NCBI GenBank assembly: GCA_023213395.1
Contig: CM041465.1
Span: 129,649,741 to 129,713,740 of the forward strand
Length of the DNA: 64,000 nt
Reading direction: 5' to 3'
From: Cycas panzhihuaensis
Lineage: Eukaryota > Cycadophyta
Shown: positions 1 through 11,630 of the stretch, piece after piece
How positions within the stretch are numbered: the first letter of the stretch is position 1
Layout: every line of letters starts with the position of its first letter
Position numbers and translations under genes: made by a program
Notes under the pieces: generated by a model
What the model was told of the DNA's origin: nothing
The model's database searches: none
Seen by the model: only the letters and a program-made list of their open reading frames with translations

Positions 1-556
1 TTGGGGAATGGGCCCACAGAGATAAGAATGCACTAATTCTAGTTTGCTTTGTGCATGCCATTCACTTCTTTGAAAAGGAAAACAATGTTGTTTACGGAGC
101 AAACAACCTTTACAAACAAATGAATGAAATGTTATGATTGGAAGTCCATTAGTCATATTTGAGTTTGCCACCAATTCTAACCTATCGAAGGAGATATGCC
201 CATACTTCAAATGCCAGAGCTTATTATTATCAATGTTTGCAACAGCAAAAGCTTTTACATCGTTTTTTGTAATGATAGGATTATAAAGCAATTTATAGAG
301 GTCATTGCTTTCTATACCTTTAACAATTACATTTCCTCCCTTTTTCATGTCTAAAATATGGTAGAACCTATTCTCATTGAAGATAGTCCTCAACTTTTTC
401 TTCCCGAGTTGAGAGACTGAGAGAAGATTTTTCTTCAGTCCAGGAACAAAGAGAGCATTACTAATTTTTTGCACTTTTCCTTTCATATCAACTGCTATCG
501 TTCCAATGCTTTGAATGTCAAGTGGATATTTGTTCCCTATCTCTACTGTGAAGTTT
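1..556 (-). pseudogene. pol: copia protease tail, GAG-pre-integrase and integrase start (element A)
   Basis: Reverse-strand translation shows the protease tail (GNKYPLDI, LFVPGLKKNLLSVSQL), the GAG-pre-integrase domain (KLWHLKYGHISFDR) and the start of integrase (FVCKGC, KLELVHSYLCGP). In active copia integrases the last motif is HSDLCGP, with the aspartate being the first catalytic residue of the DDE triad. Here it reads Y, so this copy would be inactive even if expressed. The reading is otherwise fairly open, suggesting moderate age. The rest of integrase, RT and RNase H lie off the left edge. Confidence 0.85.
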
Positions 557-851
557 GTATAGTTCCTCCTTTAATCCTACAACCCTAGCTTCATTGCTCT
601 GGTTATAAAGATTGGCAACCACCTTACAGATATCTTCACAAGAGTTCAACCCTTCAACATACACCAAAAGAGGGTCTGAGATGGGCAATTTCAGAACTAT
701 TACACTTGAACTATTTTTGTCATCCCAGTTTGGTTGATTGGGGGCATTATTTGGCCTTTTTTCTTTCCCTGTGGCTATATTCCAGTCATTTTTTTGCTCT
801 CAGTAAGGTTTCAACCTTGATTTTTCATACAAAATAGTTCGTTTCAGTCAT
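557..851 (-). pseudogene. gag: copia gag N-terminal fragment (element A)
   Basis: The reading begins at an ATG (complement of 849-851) followed by TETNYFV, then KIKVETLLRAK, the N-terminal motif also present in gag of F (40082) and G (60536). It continues through a block like LKLPISDPLLVYVEG to LKEELYKLHSRDR, where homology stops. One stop replaces the tryptophan of the expected W-K-I-K motif, and a further frame break follows LLRAK. Gag would form the virus-like particle in the cytoplasm. This fragment covers roughly the first 100 codons of the UBN2-type gag domain and cannot make a working product. Confidence 0.75.
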
Positions 852-1453
852 CTTATCTTGATCATTCAAAACATGAATGGAGGAGGCCATTTTGAAAAGC
901 AAACTAAAGTTATTAGAGTGTTCTACAATACTGCTAGTAGGGTGGTCGTACCACTATACAGAAATTTGTACAAAACTATAGTTGTACGAATGACTAAGAA
1001 AACGGGTGCAAAAGAAAGATCTCAAAGTAAGGATTCCAGATATGTAAAAATTTTGAAGAGATCTATTTTCGTTTGCTCAGAATCTAACCCAAAAAAGATG
1101 AACTTCAGCTAGGGTTTATGAAGAAATTTGCTTGTATCTTGCAAAATACTTAGCCAAAAAATTCGAAACTGGATTCAAATGAAGTAGAGTGAAGAGAGAA
1201 TCAATTTATGTCTGGTATTACCTAATAAATTGGAGCAAATCGAGAAAAAATTGTAGAGAAGCCTCCCCACTCGTAACTGTTGAAAATAGGACAAAATTGC
1301 CTAAAAAATTGCTCAAATGCATTCAATCCTTTTAGAAGAAGTGACGGCCTTGGCGAGACGTAACTTTTGGTAAAATTTCACGAATATTTGGGCACTTTGA
1401 AATTTCAGTCCATACCACGTCTATACAGATCCATAAAATAGTTGTTTTTCCAT
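852..1453 (-). other. untranslated leader of element A, part 1
   Basis: This is AT-rich sequence between the gag start of A and the insertion site of B. It continues at 9058-9183 on the other side of B. Only short, unconvincing open stretches occur here. No host gene features are seen. Confidence 0.6.
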
Positions 1454-1458
1454 ACTTC
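1454..1458. repeat. target site duplication of element B (left)
   Basis: ACTTC lies directly before the left LTR and is repeated directly after the right LTR at 9053-9057. A 5-bp duplication is normal for integrase-mediated copia insertion. It proves that 1459-9052 is one insertion into element A. Confidence 0.93.
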
Positions 1459-2004
1459 TGTTAAACCTTATGTTTACATGTTAAGTATGTACTTTATTCT
1501 TTTATTCTTTCATTCATTATTTTGTACTTTATGGGGTGACTAATCACTTAAGTGATAAAGTGCACACCCACTTTCTTTCTGGTGACATAACATTGTAACT
1601 AAAGGGTCAAATGGATCCTCATGCATTTTTGCTCACTTGAGAGACTAATGGACACATGTCTCTCATGCATGACATGCAAGCCATGCATTGCATGTACCTT
1701 GGATGTTTGCCACTTGGAAAACATCCAACGATGTTAGGTAATCTCAGTTACTCTATATATTGAGACCTCTCCTCATGTCTCATATGTAGAGTTGATGTGT
1801 AATGTTATGCTGCCATTTTGCTAATCAATTGGTATTCTTTGGAGTAGGACTAATTCCTCCTCCTCACATCTTGGTATTATCTTGCTTCCTTGATCTTGTT
1901 TGTCTTAGTCTTGCTCTTATGCCATTTAGAACTAGAGGTGAACTATCTTCAAGATCTTGGCTTTATAGGTCTTAGGCACTCTAATCTTTTGGCCTATTTT
2001 CACA
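1459..2004 (+). repeat. 5' LTR of element B
   Basis: This 546-bp direct repeat matches 8507-9052. It is bounded by TG...CA and contains a TATA-like stretch (CTCTATATATTGAGACC near 1752) that would serve as the pol II promoter of the element, with the transcript start expected just downstream. Confidence 0.95.
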
Positions 2005-2006
2005 TT

Positions 2007-2018
2007 TGGTATTAGAAC
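2007..2018 (+). promoter_or_regulatory. primer binding site of element B
   Basis: TGGTATTAGAAC begins two bases after the LTR end. It matches the usual plant copia site TGGTATCAGAGC at 10 of 12 positions, and that site is complementary to the 3' end of initiator tRNA-Met. Both differences are of the transition type. Confidence 0.8.
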
Positions 2019-4316
2019 TAGAGGAGACTAGTTCCCTCTGTTCTGAATTCTACTTCAAGGGAGACTTAGAGTGGGTTTTTACACCCCTTTGGTGACGACC
2101 TTCTCTCTTTGAAGGCGATCCAAGGATTATTGAAGCTTATTTTCGCAGATCAAGGCTGTTATGAAGTATTCTGAAGGCTGGAAATGATTGCACTCTGATC
2201 TAAGACATTTTTCAGAGGTTTCAAGCTAGTTCTACTCCCATTCCATGTATTTTTTGCACTAGAAACTGAATATTTTGGTTATTTTTTTTCACAAATCAAG
2301 GTGTAGGGTATTCTAAAGTTTTTTAAAGCTCACTAACTGAGATTAATGTGAGCTACTAACTTTCTGTTGGCTGTGAAGTATTTCTAGGTTGATTTCAACC
2401 CTCAAACCCTACAGGGAAAGCTAAATCTGCTTGTGTGTGCTTATTGGAGCCTCCTACTCATCGGGAAAGACCTGCACACGCCGTTACTGGACCCCACGAA
2501 CATTTTGCAAGCACTGGAAGAGAGTTACAGCTGCTGTTCTGACTGTGGTGACTCCCTCTACATGTGGGCCTTGTCTTAACTTCAATCTGTTCATACTCAC
2601 TCCACACTTGACAGAATGAGCTAAGAATTTAGGGGATCCTTTGTCCCTACTGGGCGCCCTTGTCTCTAAAATTTCGTCTTTGTTTGATGCTTCGTTGAGG
2701 AGATACGAGTAGTCGAAGCCCCACTCAAGCTTTCGTCCCATTGCTCAATTCGCTTCGCAAAATCTTTCAAAATTTCTTTTAATTCTTCATTAAGTTTTAA
2801 CTTTACGTTATAACATTTGAAATATTCTCGAGTATATTCCACTTTATATAATCTTCCTCTTCTAAAGTCACTTTTTTTAAACTTGAGTTTAAAACATTGA
2901 AAACACTTTTAAGTCTAAATTTTTTTTTTTTTCTAAAGGTGTTTCTTCAAAGTGACTTCATCACTAAATATTGTGATTTAGAGATGGATTTCAGTCATTC
3001 CAAGCGATCTACACTTAGAAATTAATATTTTTCCTTAGTTTTTAAGCCTACACTTTGTCATTTCTTGTTTTTGGCTTAAAATTTCTTAAGGAAATATCAA
3101 TGTTTTTTCACGTTTTGAGGATTAAAATCTTTGTTGTAACAAGTGATTTCATTAAATCACTTTAGCTCAGTCAGTTTCCTATCTTTGAAGCTTAAAATTG
3201 CTAGTTTAAGTCATCATTCAAGGCTCCCTGTGTGGTGATCTTGTCATTCAAAGTTGCAAAAAAGGTGTAAATTCAGCCTTTGTTTATTTAGCCTTTTTGC
3301 CTCATTTAACACTTGATTCATGTTGCATAAGTGTTAAAAGGCCTTGATAAAAGTGATTTTAAAGTGTTAATACCTTGATAAAGTGATTTTTATCACTATC
3401 TTAACACTTTTTAAGGCACCTTGCATAGTGACCTATTGCCCTTAGTCAAAAAGGCGGGGGCTCAAGACAACTTTTTTTAATAAAATCACTTTATTTTTTA
3501 TTGTTGGGACTATTTCAAAGTCCCAACACGTGGTGCTTGGTGTCTTCATTTTGCAAGTGGTCTGCTTCTCTTCAATTTTGAGCATTAAAAGGAACCCACT
3601 TGTACTTTCATCACAAGACTTTGCTTTCCTTCATTGAGTACTTAACATTTTTTCAAGTGCTTATTTTTCAAAATTCATTGTACTCAAGCATATTTTTACT
3701 TGGATTTATATAGCACTCTCACTTCATTAAGTGCTCATTGTAACAACACCTCTAAGTGTTCATTTGATGTACTAGATTGCTTCTTTTGAAGCTCCTCTCA
3801 TTGTAAGCTTAATCAAACACCTTTTATAAGTACATCATCCAAGTAAAATAAATCCTAAGTCCACTTTAATCTTTTAAAAAAATGACTTTAAAATCTTGTT
3901 GGAAAGGCCCGAAAAAGGTTCAAACCTTGCCTCTAAAATAACCTTAAGCTTGGTGCATTCCCTAGGGGACCAACCGACCATACGGTCAGTGAATGACAAT
4001 TAAGGTTGCTTGAGAGAAAGGAGGTTCAAAAAGGGTGTTATTGGGGCTGTGAATCCCAAGGAAAGCATGGTACGTCCATGCAGATCAACCCAACCTGCAT
4101 TGTCCTAGATTTGGCTTCGTCAACTGTTGGATCTCCTTTATAGATCAGGGTTGGACCAACTCTTTTGCCTAGTCCTCCACCCCTCATCACTCCGTTCAGT
4201 TGTTGGATCTTATAGTAAGATCAGGACTGTTGGTTTTGTTAGAAGGTGGAATTTAAGCGACGAAAGCATTGAGTTTCCAAGTCATCTGCTAGCTTCAAGC
4301 CTTCTATAACTTAAAC
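2019..4316 (+). other. long untranslated leader of element B
   Basis: About 2.3 kb without a credible gene lies between the primer site and gag. The last 350 bases (from about 3955) resemble 10400-10600 in element C (shared CATTCC-TAGGGGACCAAC and AAAAAGGGTGTTATT), showing that B and C are one lineage. The middle is AT-rich with many TTAAGTGATT-like words. Confidence 0.7.
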
Positions 4317-5231
4317 ATGACTGCTCTAAATATGCTCAATGCATGCACAATCAAGTTGACATGACAAGAGAATTATCAAGATTGGAAGAGGCAGACACGA
4401 AACCTCTTAAAGATGAATGAACTTTGGGGCTATGTTTCTGGCCGATATCCTACACCTTAACCTATGGAAGTTGATGGCGTGGTTGCTGATCCTGATCCTG
4501 ATTATGTTGCTTCTTGGGAAGCCAAGGATGAAATAGCCTTGGCATTCTTGCATATGGTTATTGATGTAAATGTTGATCAAAATATTGCAAATGTTGAAAC
4601 TTCTAAGGAAGCTTGGGACATTTTGTCCTCCTTGTATGAAAGGCGAGATGAAACTCGCATTTTGTTTGTCAAAGCAAAACTTTATTTAATAAAGTATGTA
4701 AAGCCTATGTCGGCATTTCTTGCTTCCATTAAAGAAATTTGTAATGAATTGAATACTTTAGGCAAACCTGCCTCAAGGGATAAACTTGTCACCACTACCA
4801 TTCGAGCTTTGCCTAAAGACTTCAATGGTTTTTTTTCATCTATCACTCGAGATGGCTCTTTTTCTACAATGACCTTCAATCAACTATAGAGTTTGTTACT
4901 TCAAGAGGAGCAAATCTATGATAAAGAAAATGATAATGGTGCATCAACTTCAGGAGCTTTCACGGCCAAGTTGAAGGCCAAACAAACTCCCAAACCTTCA
5001 CTTACAAAACAGTTTGGGAATATGAACATTGACACTTCAAAAACCAATGTTATTTGTCATTATTGTGGCAAGGTTGGCCACATTGCTCCTGATTGTCGAA
5101 AGAAGAAAGCGGATCTTCAGCGTACACAACAACAACAGCCACATCAGAGACAACAACAGCCTCGTCGGCAATTCCAACAACAGCAACGGTTTCAACAACA
5201 ACAACAACAATATCCCCCTCGACCAAATTGA
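4317..5231 (+). pseudogene. gag: copia gag (element B)
   Basis: The reading from ATG 4317 runs in one frame to a stop at 5229-5231, with internal stops near 4362 and 4455 and a TAG at 4887-4889. It includes the gag motif NYQDWKRQ, the block ASWEAKDEIALAFLHMVID and a CCHC zinc knuckle CHYCGKVGHIAPDC at 5055-5096 that would bind genomic RNA. A glutamine-rich tail (encoded by CAA/CAG runs, 5127-5212) follows. Several stops fit tryptophan or glutamine codons changed by C-to-T or G-to-A. The product would be the capsid/nucleocapsid protein. Confidence 0.88.
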
Positions 5232-8200
5232 GGTGCATATCGAGGAGGTCAAAGAGGAAGGGGGGGGGTTTAGAGGTGGCAATCAACGTCACACAAATCA
5301 GTTTGCAGAAGAGGATAAGCTACTTTGTGCTTATCACACTTCAGATGTTGATCAAACTTGGTTCATCGATTCGGGGGCATCACGACACATGACTGGAAGT
5401 GAAGAACTTCTTCAAGACATCAAAGAAGGAAATGGTAAATCAGTAACTTTTGGCAACAATGAATCAGTGGAGATCTCTGGTATTGGCAAAGTTGCCTCAT
5501 TTCATTCTTCTTCAAATCCTTCTTCAGTATTTCCTAATGGTGATGCCTACTACATTGCTTCCATGGAGAAGAACTTGCTATCTGTTAGCCAATTGGACAA
5601 GCAACAGATGAGCATCTTGTTTAAAAATGGGAAATGTGTTATCAGTGACAAGCATGATTAGATTATAGCCATTGGTCATGAAGACCATGGCCTTTATAAG
5701 TTGGATGCAAATAATATAACTTCTGATTTTGCTTACTCTGTCACGTCATCATCAACAAAGATGCAACTTTGGCATCATCGTCTAGGCCACTTGAGTTTAG
5801 ACAATCTCAAGTTGATGGTAAACAAGAACATGGTGCATGGACTTCCCAAGCTATATGGTTCTAAATGCCTTTGTGAAGCTTGCATAATGGGGACACAACA
5901 TAGATTGCCTTTTCCTAAAGGCAAAGCATGGCGTGCATCATATCCTTTGCAGTTGATACATTCTGATTTATGTGGACCTATGTCCACAACATCTTTTGGA
6001 GGTGCATTGTACCATATCTTTTTCATAGATGATTTCTCTCACAAAGTTTGGGTTTACTTCCTCAAACAGAAATCCGAAGCATTCCAGAAGTTCAAGGAAT
6101 TCAAGCTTGAAGTGGAGAATGAATCTGGCTATACAATCAAAATACTAAGGTCAGATAATGGAGGTGAATTCACTTCAAATGAATTCACTCAATTCTGCAA
6201 GGATAATGGCATTCAGAGACAACTCACTACTCTTTATACTCCTCAACCTAACGGAGTCTCTGAACGTATGAATAGGACTTTGGCAAACAAAGCCAAAGCA
6301 ATGATACATGCAAAAGGACTCATACGAGCATACTGGGCGGAAGCATTTCACATAGCTGCTTATGTGGCAAATTGGAGTCCTACTTCTGTAGTCGCCGACA
6401 TCACACCAGAAGAAGCCTGGTCTGGTAAGAAGCCAAATGTCAGTCATTTAAGGACATTTGGGTGTACTGCATACATGCACATCCCCGATCAACAAATATC
6501 TAAGTTAGACAAACATAGTCTAAAATGCATCTTTGTAGGCTATGCCATTCATAGTAAAGCTTACAAGTTGTATGATCCCATTGGAAAGAAAATGCATCTC
6601 TCAAGAGATGTAATCTTTGCTGAAGAAGAGCTTAAGGAGTTGGAAATTGCATCCTTCCAACCTCCACTTGATAAAGGTAAAAGGATTGTTGAGTACTTCA
6701 TTCCCTCTCAATCTTCCACATCATGTACACCATCTGCACCAGCTGGACCGTCTACATCAGTAGATGCTCCTCCACTTGATCCGAGCACATCGTCTTTTTA
6801 TCCATCACTTAGACTAGAAGACATTGAGGTTCAAGTCACATCAGTTAAAAAATTGCCAAAATGGTTTAATTCAACTGTTCAAGACGACCAAATTATTGAA
6901 GAAAACCATCCATCAAAATATAAGCAGCAAACCAATTATGCACTCATGGCTAATGTACTTTGCGTTGATGAGCCCTCCACCTTTGAGGAGGCATTTCAAA
7001 ATGCTAATTAGAAAACTGCTATGGATGAAGAAATCCATTCTATTGAAAAGAATAGAACATGCGATTTGGTAGAATTGCCTAAACATAAACAGCCAATCAG
7101 TGGCAAATGCGTCTACAAGACCAAATTCCATTCTGATGGTACACTTGAGCGCCATAAGGCGCGACTTGTCGTAAAAGGGTTCAAACAAAAAGAAGGCATT
7201 GACTATGAGGAGACTTTTGCACCTGTTGCAAATATGAACACCATCAGGCTCATGTTGGACTTAGCTTCTTAATGTAAATGGCCCGCATATCAGATGGACG
7301 TGAAGAGCGCATTCCTCAATGGCAATCTTCAAGAGGAGGTATATTTGGAACAACCTCCTGGTTACAAAGTACAAGGCAAGGAGCACTTGGTTTATCGTAT
7401 GAAAAAGGCTTTATATGGCTTGAAACAAGCTCCTCGGGCATGGTACTCCAAAATCGATGATTATTTTTTGAGACATGGTTTTCATCGATCCACATCGGAC
7501 CCCAACTTGTACATCAAAGTTGAGAAAGACCATGCCATTTTTATTGTCTTGTATGTTGATGACTTAGTGATCACTAGTAATGACACTAAGATGATACGCA
7601 TTCTCCAGGATGATTTGAAGAGAACCTTCGAGATGACAGATCTTGGACTACTGCATTACTTTCTAGGCTTTGAGGTATGGCAACAACTTGGATCTATCTT
7701 CATATCCCAAGCAAAATATTCTTGGGATATTTTGCAACGGTTTAGGATGAATGATTGTAAACTAGCACCAACACCTATTGAGAAGCAACACCTCTTAATG
7801 AGGAAGCTGCACCTGCATATCCGACTCTTTACCGGTAGTTGATTGGTAGCCTCATTTATCTCACCAACACTTGACCGGATATTTTATTTGTAGTTGGGAT
7901 TTGTTCTAGATATATGTCTCAACTCAATCAGAAACATTGGAATGTGGCAAAACAATACTCAAATACATCAAAGGAACATTGCAGCATGGTTTTCAGTATG
8001 CACATAATGGAGACTTTGTCTCAGAAGGGTTCTCAGGTTCTGATTGGGCAAGTTGTCAGGATAGCCGAAGATCCACTTCGGGTCACTGCTTTACTCTTGG
8101 TTCAGTAGTTGTTTCGTTGAGTTGCAAGAAGCAACCCAATGTTACCTTGTCCTCCACTGAAGCAAAATACAAAGCTGTTGTCAGCGCAACTTATGAGGCT

Positions 8201-8512
8201 ATCTGGCTACGATAGATTCTTGGGGAGCTTGGACTTGAGCAAAATCACCCCACCAGGATATATTGTGACAATCAAAGTGTATTCAAGTTAGCCAAGAATC
8301 CAGTTTTTCATGCACGAACCAAACACATCGAGGTTCATCATCACTTCATCAGAAAGCATATGCAGAATGGTGAGATCAACCTCCAGTACAGACCTACAGA
8401 GGAGCAGACAACAGATATCTTTACTAAGCCTATTGGTAGAGAAAAATTTGTTAAATTTAGAGATGGTCTTGGCGTTCGACTTAACATTGTAAACATTAAG
8501 GTGGGGTGTTAA
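5232..8512 (+). pseudogene. pol: copia pol: protease, integrase, RT, RNase H (element B)
   Basis: Domains in order: protease with WFIDSGAS (catalytic Asp codon 5368), GAG-pre-integrase (LWHHRLGHL, about 5768), and integrase with the DDE triad visible as HSDLCGP (Asp 5965), SDNGGEF (Asp 6154) and VSERMN (Glu 6262). Then come RT with YVDD at 7552-7563 and RNase H with GSDWASC near 8033 and YCDNQS near 8260. The frame is broken by a nine-G run near 5260, stops at 5659, 7009, 7270 and 8213, and frameshifts near 7780 and 7960. The order integrase before RT is diagnostic for copia. All catalytic residues checked are kept, so decay is by stops and indels rather than active-site loss. Confidence 0.92.
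8496..8506 (+). promoter_or_regulatory. polypurine tract of element B
   Basis: The purine-rich stretch TTAAGGTGGGG directly abuts the 3' LTR start. It would prime plus-strand DNA synthesis. Confidence 0.75.
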
Positions 8513-9052
8513 ACCTTATGTTTACATGTTAAGTATGTAAATTTATTCTTTTATTCCTTCATTCATTATTTTGTACTTTATGGGGTGACTAATCACTTAA
8601 GTGATAAAGTGCACACCCACTTTCATCCTAGTGACATAACATTGTAACTAAAGGGTCAAATGGATCCTCATGCATTTTTGCTCACTGAGAGCCTAATGGA
8701 CACATGTCCCTTATGCATGACATGCAAGCCATGCATTGCATGTACCTTGGATGTTTGCCACTTGGCAAACATCCAACGGTGTTAGGTAATCTCAGTTACT
8801 CTATATATTGAGACCTCTCCTCATGTCTCATATGTAGAGTTGATGTGTAATGTTATGCTGCCATTTTGCTAATTAATTGGTATTCTTTGGAGTAGGACTA
8901 ATTCCTCCTCCTCATATCTTGGTATTATCTTGCTTCCTTGATCTTGTTTGTCTTAGTCTTACTCTTTTGTCATTTAGAACTAGAGGTGAGCTATCTTCAA
9001 GATCTTGGCTTTATAGGTCTTAGGCACTCTAATCCTTTGGCTTATTTTCACA
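8507..9052 (+). repeat. 3' LTR of element B
   Basis: This is a 546-bp direct copy of 1459-2004. Differences are mostly single transitions, plus small indels near 8540 and 8685. Confidence 0.95.
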
Positions 9053-9057
9053 ACTTC
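9053..9057. repeat. target site duplication of element B (right)
   Basis: ACTTC matches 1454-1458. The sequence after it resumes element A leader. Confidence 0.93.
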
Positions 9058-9183
9058 ATCTGGTTTCCACATTGGTCTTGAGAATTAAATGACTTTTATT
9101 TGTCTTAGATTCACATAGTTATCTTCAACTTTCTTCAGCAACAACCTTCCTATGAGAACTTTATTAGACGAGCGATTTGCCCT

Positions 9184-9195
9184 GCTCTGATACCA
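9184..9195 (-). promoter_or_regulatory. primer binding site of element A
   Basis: On the minus strand this reads TGGTATCAGAGC, a perfect plant copia tRNA-Met site, directly after the A LTR. It fixes the orientation of A as minus. Confidence 0.92.
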
Positions 9196-9398
9196 TGAAA
9201 GAAAAATAATTTGTAATGAAGAAAGTTCATTGATTATGTGCGAGAGATTCTCTCTATATATACATCAAATGTTTTGTAACTCCTTACTACACGTAAGCCA
9301 CTTGTCTGCCACTTGTCATTATTACAAAGAAGAGGGAATGACATATAACCCTCATTAACCTCTAACTTAATGTCCTAGATAAAACATTATCTTTAACA
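9196..9398 (-). repeat. 5' LTR of element A
   Basis: This 203-bp LTR reads on the minus strand from TGTTAAAG to CTTTCA. It contains a TATATATAGAGAG promoter-like stretch and shares the words ATGTTTTAT-TAGGACA and ATGAGGGT with the 211-bp LTR of element G. The partner LTR is outside the window, so the TSD (candidate GTCCT at 9399-9403) cannot be confirmed. Confidence 0.88.
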
Positions 9399-10699
9399 GT
9401 CCTTGCATTTGGCATATCTACACTATGTTGGATGACTCCCATTTACACTGAGCAGACTTCCTACATTTGGCATCTTCTGTGGGCCTGTGGATTCTTGTGT
9501 GCTCTAGACAATGCCTTATTTGTCTCATGACATTTTGATTAACGTGTGATAGTCTTGCGCCTTCCCTAACTAGCTATCATGTTTGGCGGCTCCTTGCACA
9601 TGCATGTGACCTGCACATAGTCTCGAAGGTAGGAATGCATTGATCAACCTCGATTTGATTGCCATACAATAAAAAAATTGTGATTTCATGCGAAACTTTG
9701 CCTCTTATTCGCTCATCGCCACTTGCAAATGGTTCGATAAAAAACATTTCATTTTTTATATAATGTTTTACACTTTAGGTTATAAAAGGAGGAATATACC
9801 TTGTATATCCCTTTTTTGATTTGTATTTTTTAACTTAAGCTTTCTGAATTTAATTCTTTATATTATCATTTTAACACAAAAAGCCCTTTTTTTTTTTTGA
9901 CAATTATTAGTGTGTTAATCGCACTAATTTATAGAAATGTTTTGCATGTGACTTCGTTGAATTAATCACCTAGTTTGTGATGTGTTGTTGCTGTCAAACG
10001 TAATTTTTCGTTGTACTTACTCATTGGGCTCCGTGCGTGGTGACTTAAAATGAGACTAGTGATGCTCCAAAGTCCTAAGCACATCATTAAGATCAACAAA
10101 TAATCAAATTTTTTTTTGGTGTGATGGGATCATTTTTCGATACTGTCTTCTTTTGTGCGTGTTGGTTTCATCAAGTGCCTTTTTGAGCCATTAAAATTTT
10201 GTATTTTGCACTGTTGAAAGCATCATTTTAGGGCATAGTCTTGTTTATTGTTGCATTTACTCTCAATTGAGCAAGTCACTTTGATTATTTTTGACACTTT
10301 GATAATTTTTTAAGCAATGTCAAAAAGCCTTCAAGGCCTATTTTAATCAGTATTAAAACCTACTTAAAATCACCTTAGAAAATTCAAAAAACAAAGTCTT
10401 GAGCATGGTGCATTCCTTAGGGGACCAACTGAATATGTGACCAATGCACGACATTTAAGATGTAAAGCGCAAGGGCTCAAAAAGGGTGTTATTAGTGCTA
10501 TGAACATTGAGGAAAGCACAACACATCGTGCAAATCAACCCTACCTCAATTGTCCTAAGTTTGATTACTTAGCCAACATCTGATCTTGTAATCAGGTCGG
10601 GCAACTTGTGAGTGAAGCTCTCCATACATTCTTCATAATTTTAAGCCTAGCATTGGACAATTTGAGATATTGAGTGGAACTTAAGTGATGTAGCTCAAT
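9399..10699 (+). other. leader of element C and/or sequence flanking element A
   Basis: No gene is seen in this 1.3-kb stretch. From about 10020 onward it resembles the leader of element B (GGCTCC-TG-GTGGTGA; CATTCCTTAGGGGACCAAC near 10411), so at least the right part is the untranslated leader of C. No 5' LTR of C is found here. Since B needs a 2.3-kb leader, A may have inserted inside C's leader, leaving the 5' LTR of C off the window. Alternatively the 5' end of C is deleted. Confidence 0.55.
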
Positions 10700-11630
10700 A
10701 GTTTCCAAGTTCATTAAACACGATTAAGCTCATAGGCACTAAAAACTATTTGACACGGAAAAGGCAAGAAAAGAATTTGTTTATTATGGATGAATTATGG
10801 GCTTACATGTTTGGCATCATTGCCAAGCCTAAACCAACATTGGATCCAACAAATCCAAACACTTTGATTCTTGCTAATCAAGTTGCACTTGCTACTTTTA
10901 AAACAAAGAACGAAGTTGCACTTGCTTTTATTCATTTGGTTGTGAATGATAATGTTGATCAAAATATTGAATCTGCAACTACATCTAAACAAGTTTGGCA
11001 TATAATTGTTTTATTGTATGAAAGAAGAGATGATGCTCGAATTGTGATGTATAAAGTTAAATTGCTTGGCTTGCAATTTGTTTCGCCCATGGTGGCTTAT
11101 TTATCTTCTATAAAAGTTATAAGCAATCAACTAATAGCTCTTGGAAAGCCAACTTTGAATGAAGACTTGATTCCTGCAACAATTCATGCTCTTTTGAAAG
11201 AGTTTAATAACTTCATCTTAGACATCTCTTGAAATGGCACTTCGTCAATTCTAACTTTCGATGAGTTAGAAAGATTATTGTTGCAAGAGGAGGAAATCTA
11301 CTCGCAGTAGAATGAGGCAAGCACTTCAGTGCTTTCAGAGCTAAGTATAAAGGGAAGTAGCCATTTGAATTTAAGTAGAATGTTTAGAAAAATTTTGGTA
11401 GTCTTAACATCAATCTTGGCAAATCAAAGACTATCATTTGTCATTATTGTGGCAAAGTAGGCCACATTCAGCTTGAATGTAGGAAGAAGTAGAGTTATAT
11501 GTGACAACAACAACGACATCATCAACCCTCGCAAGGACCAACTCAAGATGCATTTCGAGGTAGTTGTCGTGGCAATCTAAGGGGGGTAGTTCGTGGTGGT
11601 TATCAAGGCCACACAACATAGCACCATCAA
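10700..11630 (+). pseudogene. gag: copia gag (element C)
   Basis: A reading parallel to B gag contains MDELWAYMFG, a block like KNEVALAFIHLVVNDNVDQNI, and LYERRDDAR, open from 10750 to 11232. A degraded nucleocapsid part with a CCHC knuckle CHYCGKVGHIQLEC follows at about 11439-11480. Several stops and indels follow 11232. The protein would pack the element's RNA. Similarity to B is plain throughout but with many replacements, so C is considerably older. Confidence 0.85.

Larger units (their letters stand above)
1..1458 (-). mobile_element. Ty1/copia element A, downstream segment (host of B)
   Basis: This is the minus-strand body of a copia element whose 5' LTR lies at 9196-9398. It is interrupted by element B and leaves the window at base 1. 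Reading leftwards it holds an untranslated leader (1453-852), a gag fragment (851-557) and the protease-end/integrase-start region (556-1). Gag and protease are joined directly, so the C-terminal half of gag, the zinc knuckles and the protease active site are missing: an internal deletion around 556. Its LTR resembles that of element G, so A and G belong to one family. The 3' LTR lies outside the window. Confidence 0.88.
1459..9052 (+). mobile_element. complete Ty1/copia element B with both LTRs
   Basis: Two 546-bp LTRs (1459-2004, 8507-9052) start TGTTAAACC and end TTTTCACA. They bound a copia-ordered internal region: primer site, long leader, gag, protease, integrase, RT, RNase H, polypurine tract. 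By eye the LTRs differ at about 20 positions (near 96% identity), so the insertion is moderately old. The polyprotein carries about ten stops or frameshifts and is dead. Structure and TSD are otherwise perfect. Element C is a more degraded relative with the same gag and leader motifs. Confidence 0.96.

Noticed and set aside
858-1112. 84-codon open stretch on plus
   Set aside because: It lies in the leader of minus-strand element A and has no family motif; a chance ORF.
2431-2741. Overlapping ORFs on both strands in the leader of B
   Set aside because: No conserved motif, not matched in element C, and no fit to copia coding order.
5037-5392. Three long alternative frames over the Gln-rich tail of B gag
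   Set aside because: Low-complexity CAA/CAG repeats open other frames by chance; only the gag frame carries the CCHC knuckle.
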